In this document: one piece after another, positions 55,375-64,000 of the stretch
How positions within the stretch are numbered: the stretch's first letter is position 1
Layout of the letters: the number at the start of each line of letters is the position of its first letter
Assembly (NCBI RefSeq): GCF_036023875.1
Contig: NZ_CP107931.1
Span: 5,270,001-5,334,000 of the forward strand
DNA length: 64,000 nt
Reading direction: 5' to 3'
From: Mycobacterium sp. NBC_00419
Lineage (GTDB): Bacteria; Actinomycetota; Actinomycetes; Mycobacteriales; Mycobacteriaceae
Translations under genes and position numbers: made by a program
The notes under the pieces: generated by a model
What the model was told of the DNA's origin: nothing
What the model saw: only the letters and a program-made list of their open reading frames with translations
The model's database searches: none

Positions 55375-55904
55375 CCTTCGTGCTCGCACTGGTTCTGCTG
55401 ATCGCAGTACTGGTACTCGGTGGATTCGTGGTGGGCTACAACAAGGTTCGCGCCGCCGACGTCCGCGTCGACGAGGCGCTCGGCGGCATCGACGTGCAGC
55501 TGACCCGCCGCGCCTCGCTGATCCCCAGCCTGGTCAGCACGGTGCAGACCTTCGCAGGCCACGAGAAGGCGATCCTCGATCACGTCGCCGATGCGCAGGC
55601 CGCCCTGTCGGCGGCGACGAGCGGTAAGTCGGTGGCGCAGCGCGGTTCGGCGGAGAAAGAGTTCGACACCGCCGTCGGGCAGGTGCTGGCACTGGGCCAG
55701 AATTACCCGCAGCTCAACTCGTCGAACAACTTCTTGAACCTGCAGCAGAACTTGGCCGACACCGAGGACAAACTGGCCTTCGCCCGGCAGTACTACAACG
55801 ACGCGGTCGCCGGAGTGAACCGGCTCACCACCACGATCCCGTGGATGTTCGTGGCCGGCATGGCCGGGGTGAAGCAGCGCGAGTTCTACCAGGTGCCGCG
55901 ATGA
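55368..55904 (+). CDS. LemA family protein
   Basis: A 178-residue LemA-family protein: one N-terminal transmembrane helix (VLALVLLIAVLVLGGFVVGY) and a long helical bundle. NKVRAADVRVDEALGGIDVQLTRR (in two parts) and RASLIPSLVSTVQTFAGHEK are the conserved region, and FARQYYNDAVAGVNRLTTTIP the C-terminal signature. It overlaps the DUF2207 gene and is probably its partner in the envelope. Its last codons form the beginning of a 48-bp tandem duplication. The biochemical role of LemA is not known. Confidence 0.92.
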   Translation: MVTFVLALVLLIAVLVLGGFVVGYNKVRAADVRVDEALGGIDVQLTRRASLIPSLVSTVQTFAGHEKAILDHVADAQAALSAATSGKSVAQRGSAEKEFDTAVGQVLALGQNYPQLNSSNNFLNLQQNLADTEDKLAFARQYYNDAVAGVNRLTTTIPWMFVAGMAGVKQREFYQVPR

Positions 55905-55986
55905 GCGCCTGCGCGAAGAGTCGGCACCTCATCGGCGGAGGTGCCGCGATGAGCGCCTGCGCGAAGAGTCGGCACCTCATCGGCGA
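55891..55986. repeat. 48-bp tandem duplication with internal palindrome
   Basis: Copies at 55891-55938 and 55939-55986 are identical except at the last base. Each contains aggtgcc and its complement ggcacct around a ~25-base loop, plus gatgag and ctcatc as further arms, so each copy can fold into a hairpin. The first copy supplies the last three codons and stop of the LemA gene. The second ends 17 bases before the fmt start. It could act as a double terminator or be a small mobile palindrome. Confidence 0.85.
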
Positions 55987-56003
55987 AAGCCCGAAGTAGC
56001 CTC

Positions 56004-56933
56004 ATGCGAATCGTTTTCGCCGGTACCCCCGAACCGGCACTGCCGTCGTTGCAGCGGTTCATCGACTCGCCGCGACACGAGGTGGTCGCCGTGCTGACCC
56101 GCCCGGACGCCGCCGCGGGCCGGCGGGGCAAGCCCGCACCCTCGCCGGTGGCGCAACTGGCCCTCGACGCCGGGATTCCGGTACTGCGCCCGCCACGGCC
56201 TAATGTCCCGGAGTTCGTCGCCGAACTGGCCGACCTGGCGCCGGACTGCTGTGCCGTGGTGGCCTACGGGGCATTGCTCGGCGAGGCCCTGCTGGCGGTG
56301 CCGGCGCGCGGCTGGGTCAATCTGCACTTCTCGTTGCTGCCCGCGTGGCGCGGCGCCGCACCCGTGCAGGCGGCCATCGCCGCGGGCGACACCGTGACGG
56401 GCGCAACGACTTTCCTCATCGAGCCGAGTCTGGATTCCGGTCCGGTCTACGGCGTGGTGACCGAGACCATCCGGCCGTCTGACACCGCCGGTGAGCTCCT
56501 GGACAGGTTGGCGATCTCGGGTGCGGGCCTGCTGGAGACGACGCTGGACGGCATCGAGGACGGCGCGCTGGCCCCGGTGCCACAGCCGGCCGAGGGGATC
56601 AGCCTGGCGCCGAAGATCACCGTGGAGCAGGCGCGCATCCGTTGGGAGCTGCCCGCCCACGTCCTCGAGCGCCAGATCCGTGCCGTGACGCCGGGGCCCG
56701 GCGCCTGGACGATGGTCGGTGACATCCGCGTCAAGGTGGGTCCGGTGACGGTCGAGGAGACCGCAGAGTCGTTGGCGCCCGGCCAGATTCGGGCCGAGCG
56801 CTCGACGGTCATGGTGGGAACCGGCTCGCACCCGGTGGCACTCGGGCAGGTGCAGCCGCCCGGCAAGAAGCCGATGAACGCCGCCGACTGGGCCCGCGGA
56901 GCCCGACTAGACGAAACGGTGCGTGCCTCGTGA
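56004..56933 (+). CDS. fmt: methionyl-tRNA formyltransferase
   Basis: A 309-residue enzyme that formylates initiator Met-tRNA with 10-formyl-tetrahydrofolate. [16 protein letters not shown] opens the formyltransferase domain. [18 protein letters not shown] holds the catalytic His and the SLLP loop, and DSGPVYG follows. The C-terminal domain (residues ~205-300) binds the tRNA. The stop overlaps the rsmB GTG by four bases. No peptide deformylase gene lies next to it here. Confidence 0.96.
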   Translation: MRIVFAGTPEPALPSLQRFIDSPRHEVVAVLTRPDAAAGRRGKPAPSPVAQLALDAGIPVLRPPRPNVPEFVAELADLAPDCCAVVAYGALLGEALLAVPARGWVNLHFSLLPAWRGAAPVQAAIAAGDTVTGATTFLIEPSLDSGPVYGVVTETIRPSDTAGELLDRLAISGAGLLETTLDGIEDGALAPVPQPAEGISLAPKITVEQARIRWELPAHVLERQIRAVTPGPGAWTMVGDIRVKVGPVTVEETAESLAPGQIRAERSTVMVGTGSHPVALGQVQPPGKKPMNAADWARGARLDETVRAS

Positions 56934-58429
56934 CCGAACGATCGCCGCGTGGCGGCAACGACCGCGACCGTGGAAAAGGGCAGAGCGGCAGACCTTTTCA
57001 GGGGCGTGGGCGCGACGGGAAGACCGGCGGTCCGCCGCGGCGCGATGGCGGAGCGCAGCGGCCACCCCGCCGCCCGCAGCGCGCCCCGCTCGATCCCGCC
57101 CGGCAGGTCGCCTTCGACGTCCTGCGCGCGGTCTCCGAGCGGGACGCCTATGCCAACCTGGCTCTGCCCGCCATGCTGGCCGAACGCGGCATGAGCGGCC
57201 GTGACGCTGCCTTCGCCACCGAACTCGCCTACGGTACGTCCCGCATGCGGGGCCTGCTCGATGCGGTGATCGCCGCGGCGGCCGGTCGCCCGATTGATCA
57301 GATCGACCCGGTGCTGTTGGACCTGCTGCGTCTGGGCAGCTATCAACTCCTGCGCACCAACGTGGCCCCGCACGCCGCGGTCTCGACCACGGTCGAACAG
57401 GCCGGGATCGAATTCGACAGTGTGCGAGCCGGTTTCGTCAACGGCGTGTTGCGCGCCATCACCGCTCGCGACGAAGCAGCCTGGGTGGCCGAGCTCGCGC
57501 CGACGCGGGACAGCGATCCCGTCGGGCATCTGGCGTTCGTGCACGCCCACCCGCGCTGGATCGCCCAGGCGTTCACCGACGCACTGGGGGCCGACGCGGC
57601 CGAACTCGAGGCTGCGCTGGCCGCCGACGACGCCCGGCCCGCCGTTCACCTGGCCGCCCGGCCCGGCGTGCTGACCGCCGAGGAACTCGCGCAGGAAGCC
57701 GACGCGACAGTCGGCCGCTATTCGCCGTATGCGGTCTACCTGACCGGCGGTGACCCCGGCCGGTTGGCGGCGATCCGGGACTCGAAGGCCCTGGTTCAGG
57801 ACGAGGGCAGCCAGCTGGTGGCCCGCGCGCTGACCCTGGCGCCGCTGCTCGGCGAGGACGGCGGCCTGTGGTTGGACCTGTGCTCGGGGCCGGGCGGCAA
57901 GACCGCCCTGATCGCCGCGATCGCCGCCCAACAGGGCGCCACGGTGACGGCGATCGAACCCGCGCCGCGCAGGGCCGATCTCGTCGAGCAGAACACCCGC
58001 GGCCTGGCGGTCGAGGTGCTGCGGGTCGACGCCCGTGAGTCCGGGCTGCGGCCGGACAGCTTCGACCGCGTCCTGGTCGACGCGCCGTGCACCGGGCTGG
58101 GCGCACTGCGCAGGCGCCCGGAGGCCCGCTGGCGGCGCACCCCCGCCGATGTACCGGCGTTGGCCAAACTGCAGCGCGAACTGCTGGCCGCCGCGATCGC
58201 GCTGACCAGGCCCGGCGGGGTGGTGCTCTACGCCACCTGCTCACCGCACCTGGCCGAGACCGTCGGGGTGGTGTCCGATGCGCTGCGCCGCCAGCCGGTC
58301 ACCGCCTTGGACACCCGGCCGCTGTTCGCCCCGATGGACGGTCTGGGGCCCGGGCCGTACGTGCAGTTGTGGCCGCACCGGCACGGCACCGACGCCATGT
58401 TCGCCGCAGCCCTGCAAAAACGCCTCTGA
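56930..58429 (+). CDS. rsmB: 16S rRNA (cytosine-967-C5)-methyltransferase RsmB (Fmu) with Arg/Gly-rich N-terminus
   Basis: A 499-residue SAM-dependent rRNA methyltransferase. After a ~55-residue tail rich in Arg, Gly, Asp and Pro, which looks disordered and RNA-binding, comes the NusB-like RNA-binding domain (residues ~60-190). The catalytic domain follows: [16 protein letters not shown] (SAM), [11 protein letters not shown] and LYATCSPH, with the two cysteines of the catalytic cycle. The usual length is about 430-450, so the basic tail accounts for the excess. The GTG at 56930 overlaps fmt. Confidence 0.95.
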   Translation: MTERSPRGGNDRDRGKGQSGRPFQGRGRDGKTGGPPRRDGGAQRPPRRPQRAPLDPARQVAFDVLRAVSERDAYANLALPAMLAERGMSGRDAAFATELAYGTSRMRGLLDAVIAAAAGRPIDQIDPVLLDLLRLGSYQLLRTNVAPHAAVSTTVEQAGIEFDSVRAGFVNGVLRAITARDEAAWVAELAPTRDSDPVGHLAFVHAHPRWIAQAFTDALGADAAELEAALAADDARPAVHLAARPGVLTAEELAQEADATVGRYSPYAVYLTGGDPGRLAAIRDSKALVQDEGSQLVARALTLAPLLGEDGGLWLDLCSGPGGKTALIAAIAAQQGATVTAIEPAPRRADLVEQNTRGLAVEVLRVDARESGLRPDSFDRVLVDAPCTGLGALRRRPEARWRRTPADVPALAKLQRELLAAAIALTRPGGVVLYATCSPHLAETVGVVSDALRRQPVTALDTRPLFAPMDGLGPGPYVQLWPHRHGTDAMFAAALQKRL

Positions 58430-58450
58430 ACCACCTTTAGGCTGACTGCC

Positions 58451-59137
58451 ATGGCGACACCGTCCCGACCACTGATCGCACCGTCGATCCTGTCCGCTGA
58501 TTTCGCCCGCCTCGCCGAGGAGGCCGCGGCCGTCGAGGGTGCGGACTGGCTGCACGTGGACGTCATGGACGCGCATTTCGTGCCGAACCTCACCCTCGGG
58601 CTGCCGGTGGTGGAGAGCCTCCTGGCGGCCACCGACATTCCGATGGACTGCCACCTGATGATCGAGAACCCGGAGCGCTGGGCGCCCGGCTACGCCGAGG
58701 CCGGCGCCTACAACGTGACCTTCCACGCCGAGGCGACCGACAACCCGGTGTCGGTGGCCCGCGACATCCGTGCCGCAGGCGCCAAGGCCGGCCTGTCGGT
58801 GAAACCCGGTACCCCGCTGGAGCCCTATCTGGAGATCCTGCGCGACTTCGACACCCTGCTGGTGATGTCGGTCGAACCGGGCTTCGGCGGGCAGAGTTTC
58901 ATGCCCGAGGTGCTCGCCAAGGTGGCGACGGCACGTCGGCTCGTCGACGCGGGGGAGCTGACGATCCTGGTGGAGATCGACGGCGGCATCAACGCCGACA
59001 CCATCGAGATGGCCGCCGAGGCCGGGGTGGACTGCTTCGTGGCGGGCTCAGCTGTCTACGGGGCACAGGACCCGGCCGCGGCGGTCGAAGCCCTGCGCCG
59101 CAGGGCCGGTGCCGCCTCACCGCACCTGACCGTATGA
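58451..59137 (+). CDS. rpe: ribulose-phosphate 3-epimerase
   Basis: A 228-residue TIM-barrel enzyme that interconverts ribulose 5-phosphate and xylulose 5-phosphate in the pentose phosphate pathway. [31 protein letters not shown] (metal His and Asp), CHLMIENPE and [11 protein letters not shown] are conserved. The stop overlaps the ribD ATG by four bases. The pairing may help supply ribulose 5-phosphate to riboflavin synthesis. Confidence 0.97.
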   Translation: MATPSRPLIAPSILSADFARLAEEAAAVEGADWLHVDVMDAHFVPNLTLGLPVVESLLAATDIPMDCHLMIENPERWAPGYAEAGAYNVTFHAEATDNPVSVARDIRAAGAKAGLSVKPGTPLEPYLEILRDFDTLLVMSVEPGFGGQSFMPEVLAKVATARRLVDAGELTILVEIDGGINADTIEMAAEAGVDCFVAGSAVYGAQDPAAAVEALRRRAGAASPHLTV

Positions 59138-60153
59138 CCGCCGCGACACCAGCGGTGATCGAGGCGGCGATGCGGCTGGCCATCGAGCGGGCACAGCGGG
59201 TCAAAGGCACCACGTATCCCAACCCTCCTGTGGGAGCGGTCATCCTGAGTCCCGACGGCAATGTCGTTGCGGTCGGCGGTACGGAGCCCACCGGCGGACC
59301 GCACGCGGAGGTGATCGCATTGCGGGCGGCGGGGCAACTGGCTCGCGGTGGCACTGCTGTGGTGACGCTCGAGCCCTGCAACCACCACGGCCGCACGCCG
59401 CCCTGCGTCGACGCGTTGATCGCGTCCGGAGTGGCTGCGGTGGTCTACGCGGTCGCCGATCCCAATCCGGTGGCATCCGGCGGAGCCCAGCGGTTGCGCG
59501 CAGCCGGTGTGACGGTGACCGGCGGGGTGTGTGCCGACGAGGTGAGGATCGGCCCACTGCGTGAGTGGCTGCACAAGCAGCGCACCGGGCGGCCGCATGT
59601 CACCTGGAAGTACGCCACCAGCGTCGACGGCCGCAGCGCCGCCGCCGACGGGTCCTCGCAGTGGATCACCAGTGACGCCGCCCGTGCCGATGTGCACCGG
59701 CGGCGGGCGGCGGCCGACGCCATCGTGGTCGGCACCGGCACGGTGCTCGTCGACAACCCGACGTTGACCGCCCGGTTGCCCGGCGGCGGCCTCGCCGAAC
59801 GCCAGCCGCTGCGGGTGGTGGTGGGCAAGCGCGAGATATCCACGGAATCCAATGTCCTCAACGATGATTCGCGCACCATGGTGATCCGCACCCATGACCC
59901 GAACGAGGTGATCCGCGCGCTCACCGACCGCACCGACGTGCTCCTCGAGGGCGGTCCGACGTTGGCGGGCGCCTTCCTGCGGGCCGGCGTCATCGACCGG
60001 ATCCTGGCCTATGTCGCGCCGATTCTGCTGGGCGGGCCGGTCACCGCCGTCGACGACGTGGGCGTGCCCAGCATCGCGCGGGCGCTGCGATGGCGCTACG
60101 ACGGCGTCGACCGGATCGGGCCGGACCTGTTGCTCAGCCTGGTCCCCGGTTAG
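59134..60153 (+). CDS. ribD: bifunctional riboflavin biosynthesis deaminase/reductase RibD
   Basis: A 339-residue two-domain enzyme for the second and third steps of riboflavin synthesis. The N-terminal deaminase domain has the zinc site PHAEVIAL and [17 protein letters not shown]. The C-terminal reductase domain (from ~residue 145, [18 protein letters not shown]) has [27 protein letters not shown] in parts and [13 protein letters not shown]. In mycobacteria it is also called ribG. The rest of the rib genes probably lie elsewhere, since the next gene is unrelated and convergent. Confidence 0.95.
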   Translation: MTAATPAVIEAAMRLAIERAQRVKGTTYPNPPVGAVILSPDGNVVAVGGTEPTGGPHAEVIALRAAGQLARGGTAVVTLEPCNHHGRTPPCVDALIASGVAAVVYAVADPNPVASGGAQRLRAAGVTVTGGVCADEVRIGPLREWLHKQRTGRPHVTWKYATSVDGRSAAADGSSQWITSDAARADVHRRRAAADAIVVGTGTVLVDNPTLTARLPGGGLAERQPLRVVVGKREISTESNVLNDDSRTMVIRTHDPNEVIRALTDRTDVLLEGGPTLAGAFLRAGVIDRILAYVAPILLGGPVTAVDDVGVPSIARALRWRYDGVDRIGPDLLLSLVPG

Positions 60154-60701
60154 ACGAAGGCTTCCACCAGTTTCGCGCAGAATGCCGGCAGGTCATCGGG
60201 CTTACGGCTGGACACCAGCGTGTTGGGGCCCTCGGTGCACACCACGACCTGCTCGTCGACCCACTGCGCACCGGCGTTGCGCAGATCGGTCTGCAGGCTG
60301 GGCCACGACGTGATCTGGCGGCCCTCGACGACATCGGCTTCCACCAGCGTCCACGGGCCGTGGCAGATCACGGCGACCGGTTTTCCGGCGTCGAAGAAAC
60401 TCTTGACGAAGCCCACCGCGTGCGCGTTGGTGCGCAGGTAGTCCGGATTGGCGACCCCGCCGGGCAGGACGAGGGCGTCATAGTCGCTGGCCGACACACT
60501 CTCGGCGGCTTTGTCCGCGTCGAAGGTGTCCGCCGGCGTGAGGTGGTTGAACGCCTGGATCTTGCCGACCTCGGTGGAGATCAATTCTGCTGCGCCACCG
60601 GCCTGCTCGACGGCCTCCCACGGTGCGGTGAGTTCGACCTGCTCGGTGCCCTCGGGAGCCACCAGGAACGCGATCTTCTTCTCAGATAGTTCGTTGCTCA
60701 T
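60150..60701 (-). CDS. DJ-1/PfpI family protein
   Basis: A 183-residue type 1 glutamine amidotransferase-like protein of the PfpI (YhbO) group. DYDALVLPGGVANPDYLR contains the acidic residue near the nucleophile, and VAVICHGPWTLVEADVV holds the nucleophilic Cys followed by His. Such proteins are stress-response proteases, glyoxalases or deglycases; the true activity is debated. The ATG at 60701 (MSNELSEKKI) is chosen over an upstream start at 60713. Its stop overlaps the ribD stop by four bases. Confidence 0.92.
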   Translation of the reverse strand: MSNELSEKKIAFLVAPEGTEQVELTAPWEAVEQAGGAAELISTEVGKIQAFNHLTPADTFDADKAAESVSASDYDALVLPGGVANPDYLRTNAHAVGFVKSFFDAGKPVAVICHGPWTLVEADVVEGRQITSWPSLQTDLRNAGAQWVDEQVVVCTEGPNTLVSSRKPDDLPAFCAKLVEAFV

Positions 60702-60731
60702 GGCTGGTGGCATACCCAGCAGCGGGGTCGA

Positions 60732-61568
60732 TCAACACTGTGGTGAAGACAGGGGAGCCACCGACCAATTGGACAGTTCCGACGGGCCCAGGATGCGGTG
60801 CCGGGTCTGACCGGCGGTATAGAACGTGAACTTCGTGGCGCGGTAACACTGCTCGAAGCAGTCGAACGCCGTCCCGTCGGCATCGAAGCTGACACCGCGG
60901 ACCCGCACGATCGGATCGGCGGTGCCGACACCGAGATGGCCCGCCTCCCACCCGCTGGGAGTGTCGACTTCGATTGCCTGCTCGGTGTATTCGTCGGTGA
61001 GCTGGTAGCGCTCCTTGATGAACCGATATAGCGATCCGCCTGCGGACAGTTCCTCGTGGTCGATCGCCGGTACCCGGCTCAGCGGCAGCACGGCGCGCTC
61101 GAGGATGGCGTCGGCGCTGCCGAGGCTGCGTTTGCGCCAGATCTCCCAGACCGGTTGGCCGGCGTCGACACCCAGGGCGGTGGCGATGGCCGTGCTGGGC
61201 AATCCGACACCGATGGAGATCAACGAGGTGATGACCTTCGGCGGGTCGCCCTCCCCGTCGAGCAGGGTATGGAGCAACTCGCCGGGCCGGGTCGGGTCAC
61301 TGGCGATGCGTGGTTGGGCCACGAATGTGCCCAGCCCCTGCCGACGGGTGATCTTGCCTGCCCGCTCGAGTTCGTCGAGCGCCCGGCGCACGCTGATATT
61401 GCTCACCGAGGCGATCTCGGCCAGGTCGGCAACCGACGGCAGGCGGTCACCGGGCTTGAGTCCACGTTCGGCCATGATGCGCAACACCAGGTCGTAGACG
61501 TGCTGATAGCGCAGCTTGCGGTCGGCTGGAGCCGCCGAGCCTGCCGAGCGATTCGGCTTGGTGGCCAT
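60732..61568 (-). CDS. GntR family transcriptional regulator with UTRA domain (HutC type)
   Basis: A 278-residue regulator. The N-terminal winged helix covers about residues 18-90 (LKPGDRLPSVADLAEIASVSNISVRRALDEL in two parts). The UTRA effector domain follows from about residue 110 to 260, with the GGSLYRFIKERYQL and IVRVRGVSFDADGTAFD regions. The ATG at 61568 has AAAGG at eight bases and is preferred over ATG 61574. It is divergent from a dipeptide-type ABC transporter and probably controls it, with a candidate operator at 61757-61764. The ligand is unknown. Confidence 0.92.
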   Translation of the reverse strand: MATKPNRSAGSAAPADRKLRYQHVYDLVLRIMAERGLKPGDRLPSVADLAEIASVSNISVRRALDELERAGKITRRQGLGTFVAQPRIASDPTRPGELLHTLLDGEGDPPKVITSLISIGVGLPSTAIATALGVDAGQPVWEIWRKRSLGSADAILERAVLPLSRVPAIDHEELSAGGSLYRFIKERYQLTDEYTEQAIEVDTPSGWEAGHLGVGTADPIVRVRGVSFDADGTAFDCFEQCYRATKFTFYTAGQTRHRILGPSELSNWSVAPLSSPQC

Positions 61569-61756
61569 CGTCATCGCCTTTCGCAACCGTCCGGGGTCAC
61601 CTGCCCACTAGCGGGGGAGTCATGTGAATGCTAACTATGCAGTTCATCGGCCGTAGGCCTTAACGTCGCTGGGATCTGCTTCTCGCTAGCCGTAAAGCGA
61701 AAAGTATCGGAAACAAACCGGCAATAGCGCGGCAATCACCGCCACTCATACTACTG

Positions 61757-61764
61757 TGTATACA
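61757..61764. promoter_or_regulatory. candidate GntR/HutC-type operator
   Basis: The perfect palindrome tgtataca lies 27 bases before the transporter ATG within the sequence tgtgtatacaaac. HutC-type GntR regulators favour GT-n-TA-n-AC palindromes, which this resembles in most positions. The rest of the 222-base divergent gap shows no other clear element. Confidence 0.45.
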
Positions 61765-61790
61765 AACTGGTGTCGGGAAGGGTTTCACAC

Positions 61791-63431
61791 ATGGCCGAAA
61801 TGGATCGTCGCAGCTTCTTCCGGACTTCGGCGGTTGTCGCCGCCGCCCTCGGCGGAGCGGCAGCGCTCGCGTCGTGCGCCCCGAAGACCGCGACCAGTAC
61901 CGTGCTGCGCGTCGGCTCGACCACCGACATCGACTCGCTGAACCCGTTCACGGCAGCCTCCACCCAGTCTTACGACGTCTTCCAGCTCGTCTACGACAAA
62001 TTGATGGACTACGACGCCCAGCTCAACATCGCGCCGTCGCTGGCCACCGCCGTGGACCGTAGCCCCGACGGCAAGACCTTCACCTACACGCTGCGCTCTG
62101 GCGTGAAATGGCAGGACGGCAAGGATTTCAGTGCCGACGACGTCGTCTTCACCTTTCTGCTGGTGCGGGACAACAGCTACGGCACCTACGGCGCGTACTT
62201 CAAGGACCTGACCGACGTGGCCAAGGCCGGCGATGGCCAGGTGCGGTTGACGTACTCGCAGCCGCAGACGCTGGAACCTGGCGTCATCATGCCGATGGTG
62301 CCCAAACACCTGTGGGAAGGCGTCGCCAAGGACGACCTGCCCAAATACAGCAACGACAAGCCGGTCGGCACCGGACCGTTCAACTTCGTGTCGTGGGAGA
62401 AGGGCAGCGTTGCCACGGTCACCAGGAACGACTCGTGGTGGGGGCCCAAGCCCGCAGCCCAGAAAGTCACCTGGACGAAGTTCGGCTCCGATGACGTTGT
62501 CACCCAGGCGTTGCGCACCGGCGACATCGACATCGTCTCCGAAGTGCCGCCCACGATCTTCACAGGTCTGCAGAATGCCGCCGATGTCAAGACGACCGCG
62601 ATGGAATCGTTCTCGTTCCACATGATCGGCTTCAACTGTTCGACCGCTCCCGGCTCGAAGGGCAACCCCCTCCTCAAAGACCAGGTGATACGGCAGGCGC
62701 TGTCCTGTGCCGTCAACCGTCAGCAGCTCGTCGAACTCGCCCTGGCCGGTTACGGGGAACCCGGAGCCGATCTGCTGCCTCCCACCTTCGGTGACTTCCA
62801 CTACGTCCCGGCGCCCGACGCCGTACTCGACAACAACCCGGCCAAAGCCAAGGAGCTCCTTGACGGGGCCGGCTACACCGACCGCAACGGAGACGGCATC
62901 CGAGAGGCCAAAGATGGTGCGCCACTGGAATTTCGCATTCTCGCGATCGCCGACACCACGGTCGATATGAAGGCTGCCGACCTGTTCGTCACGGCAGCCA
63001 AAGCCGTCGGGATCAACCTGAAGTTGTCCAGCACCGACGCCGACAGCATGAGCGCCACGGTCTACAACGCCGACACGCCCGACTGGGACATCATGGTCTG
63101 GGGCTGGGACTCGGAGTTCTACGACCCGTCCTATCTGCTGGGCATCCCGACCACCGATCAGATCGGCGGCAACAACGACACGTTCTGGACCGACCCGCGC
63201 TACGACGAGCTCTACGCCCAGCAGAAGACCACCGTCGATCGCGCCGCCCGAGTCAAGCTCGTCCAGGAGATGCAGGCGATCCACTACGCGGCCTGCCCCT
63301 ACATCGTGATGTGGTATCAGAAGAAGCTGACCGGCACGCGTACCAACACCTGGACGGGTTGGCAGCCGATCAACGGCGGCATGATCCTGAACTTCCCACG
63401 AGTGAACTACCTCGACGTCACTCCGGCCTGA
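61791..63431 (+). CDS. peptide-type ABC transporter substrate-binding lipoprotein
   Basis: A 546-residue solute-binding protein of family 5 (DppA/OppA type). The N-terminus carries a Tat-like motif (RRSFF, residues 6-10), a hydrophobic stretch, and the lipobox ALASC with Cys29, so it is an exported lipoprotein. TVLRVGSTTDIDSLNPFTAAS, YTLRSGVKWQDGKDFSADDV (in parts) and GTGPFNFVSWEKGS are family-like. The ATG at 61791 has GGGAAGGG nine bases upstream; a GTG at 61770 is also open. It starts a transporter operon, with the permease seven bases downstream. The natural substrate may be peptides or another compound. Confidence 0.93.
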   Translation: MAEMDRRSFFRTSAVVAAALGGAAALASCAPKTATSTVLRVGSTTDIDSLNPFTAASTQSYDVFQLVYDKLMDYDAQLNIAPSLATAVDRSPDGKTFTYTLRSGVKWQDGKDFSADDVVFTFLLVRDNSYGTYGAYFKDLTDVAKAGDGQVRLTYSQPQTLEPGVIMPMVPKHLWEGVAKDDLPKYSNDKPVGTGPFNFVSWEKGSVATVTRNDSWWGPKPAAQKVTWTKFGSDDVVTQALRTGDIDIVSEVPPTIFTGLQNAADVKTTAMESFSFHMIGFNCSTAPGSKGNPLLKDQVIRQALSCAVNRQQLVELALAGYGEPGADLLPPTFGDFHYVPAPDAVLDNNPAKAKELLDGAGYTDRNGDGIREAKDGAPLEFRILAIADTTVDMKAADLFVTAAKAVGINLKLSSTDADSMSATVYNADTPDWDIMVWGWDSEFYDPSYLLGIPTTDQIGGNNDTFWTDPRYDELYAQQKTTVDRAARVKLVQEMQAIHYAACPYIVMWYQKKLTGTRTNTWTGWQPINGGMILNFPRVNYLDVTPA

Positions 63432-63438
63432 CAAGTCG

Positions 63439-64000
63439 ATGCTTCGGTACCTCACTCAAAAATTCTCTTACCTGGTGTTCACGCTCATCGCGGTGGTTGC
63501 GACGAATTTCGTTCTCTTCCATCTGATGCCGGGAGATCCGGTGACCCACATTGCCCGCGGCCAGCACCTGGATGCCGAGGCAATCGCACGACTGCGCAGC
63601 TACTACGGCCTGGATCAGTCGATGGCGTCGCAGTTCGTCACCTACCTGCAGAACCTGCTCAAGGGCGATCTCGGGTTCTCCTACACCTATCAGGCGTCCG
63701 TCGGCCCGATCGTGGTGAAAGCCCTTGGGAACACGTTGATTCTGGTGACGATCTCGACGTTGCTGGTGATCATCCTGGGGGTGCTGATCGGCGTGTACGC
63801 CGCCTCGCGGCGCGGGTCGCGCACCGACGGCGGGCTGGTCATCGGGTCGCTGGTGTTCTGGAGCCTGCCGACGTTCTGGGTGGGCATGCTGCTGATCTTC
63901 GTCTTCGCGGTGACGCTGGGCTGGTTCCCGATCGCCGGGATGTACACCGCGGATGCGCTGTATCCCACGGTGTTAACCCGGATCGCCGACCTTGCAAGAC
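63439..64000 (+). CDS. ABC transporter permease, DppB/OppB type (truncated by window edge)
   Basis: The first 187 codons of an inner-membrane permease, open to the right edge. It begins MLRYLTQKFSYLVFTLIAV, the usual N-terminal helix. NFVLFHLMPGDPV follows, then the periplasmic region with a YYGLDQSMASQFVTYLQNLL segment. Further helices are at ILVTISTLLVIILGVLIGVY and LVFWSLPTFWVGMLLIFVFAV. The conserved EAA loop that contacts the ATPase would lie beyond the window. It begins seven bases after the binding-protein stop and is clearly in the same operon. A second permease and ATPase genes are expected to follow. Confidence 0.93.
   Translation, partial: MLRYLTQKFSYLVFTLIAVVATNFVLFHLMPGDPVTHIARGQHLDAEAIARLRSYYGLDQSMASQFVTYLQNLLKGDLGFSYTYQASVGPIVVKALGNTLILVTISTLLVIILGVLIGVYAASRRGSRTDGGLVIGSLVFWSLPTFWVGMLLIFVFAVTLGWFPIAGMYTADALYPTVLTRIADLAR

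Noticed and set aside
55886..56131. Possible minus-strand protein with a repeated [15 protein letters not shown] peptide
   Set aside because: The repeat simply reflects the 48-bp DNA duplication and the frame is antisense to fmt.
61785..63455. 556-codon minus-strand frame opposite the binding-protein gene
   Set aside because: It is an antisense shadow with biased composition and no family signature.

Overview
This window is a GC-rich stretch of actinobacterial chromosome, very probably from a fast-growing Mycobacterium (Mycolicibacterium). The evidence is an MmpL transporter end, the mycobacterial integration host factor mihF, LGFP and hemophore-like secreted proteins, an F420-type LLM oxidoreductase, frequent GTG starts, and gene orders close to what I remember of M. 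tuberculosis Rv2559c-Rv2533c (rarA, alaS, ruvX, mltG, aro genes, pepQ, efp, nusB), Rv1379-Rv1392 (pyr genes, mihF, gmk, rpoZ, coaBC, metK) and Rv1399c-Rv1409 (lipase, YhhN, priA, fmt, rsmB, rpe, ribD). No rRNA, tRNA, CRISPR array, prophage or transposase was seen.

Layout. 1-2.5 kb: MmpL C-terminus, a small membrane protein and a DUF389 membrane protein. 2.5-10.7 kb: a collinear four-gene cluster of a transglutaminase-DUF2126 protein, a circularly permuted ATP-grasp/alpha-E protein, a second transglutaminase and a zinc-ribbon metallopeptidase. This looks like a peptide or amide modification system of unknown product. 10.7-20 kb: accessory metabolism and regulators (LGFP protein behind a hairpin-rich leader, DUF3097, PaiB-like protein, an LLM/SnoaL/SDR operon divergent from an IclR regulator, an SDR divergent from a TetR regulator, an EamA exporter, rarA).

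20-33 kb: mostly housekeeping. alaS, ruvX and mltG are followed by the shikimate genes aroE, aroC, aroK, aroB and aroQ, then pepQ, efp and nusB, with overlapping or nearly touching reading frames. 34.4-43.1 kb: the pyrimidine operon pyrR-pyrB-pyrC-(membrane protein)-carA-carB-pyrF, preceded by a PyrR-box-like RNA element next to the pyrR ribosome binding site. 43-49.7 kb: ctaD, mihF, gmk, rpoZ, coaBC and metK, closed by a strong bidirectional stem-loop. 49.3-60.7 kb: hemophore-like protein, esterase, YhhN protein, a degenerate PriA, a DUF2207/LemA pair, fmt, rsmB, rpe, ribD and a DJ-1/PfpI protein. 60.7-64 kb: a GntR/UTRA regulator divergent from a dipeptide-type ABC importer that runs off the right edge.

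The less ordinary signals are the ATP-grasp/alpha-E/transglutaminase cluster; a short dispersed repeat that encodes the same peptide SLRSCPP in-frame in two unrelated enzymes (PyrF and an esterase) and is tandemly amplified before a third gene; several palindromic intergenic elements; and structured leaders in front of pyrR and the LGFP gene. Motif positions were read by eye. Family names are assigned from remembered signatures without database searches.
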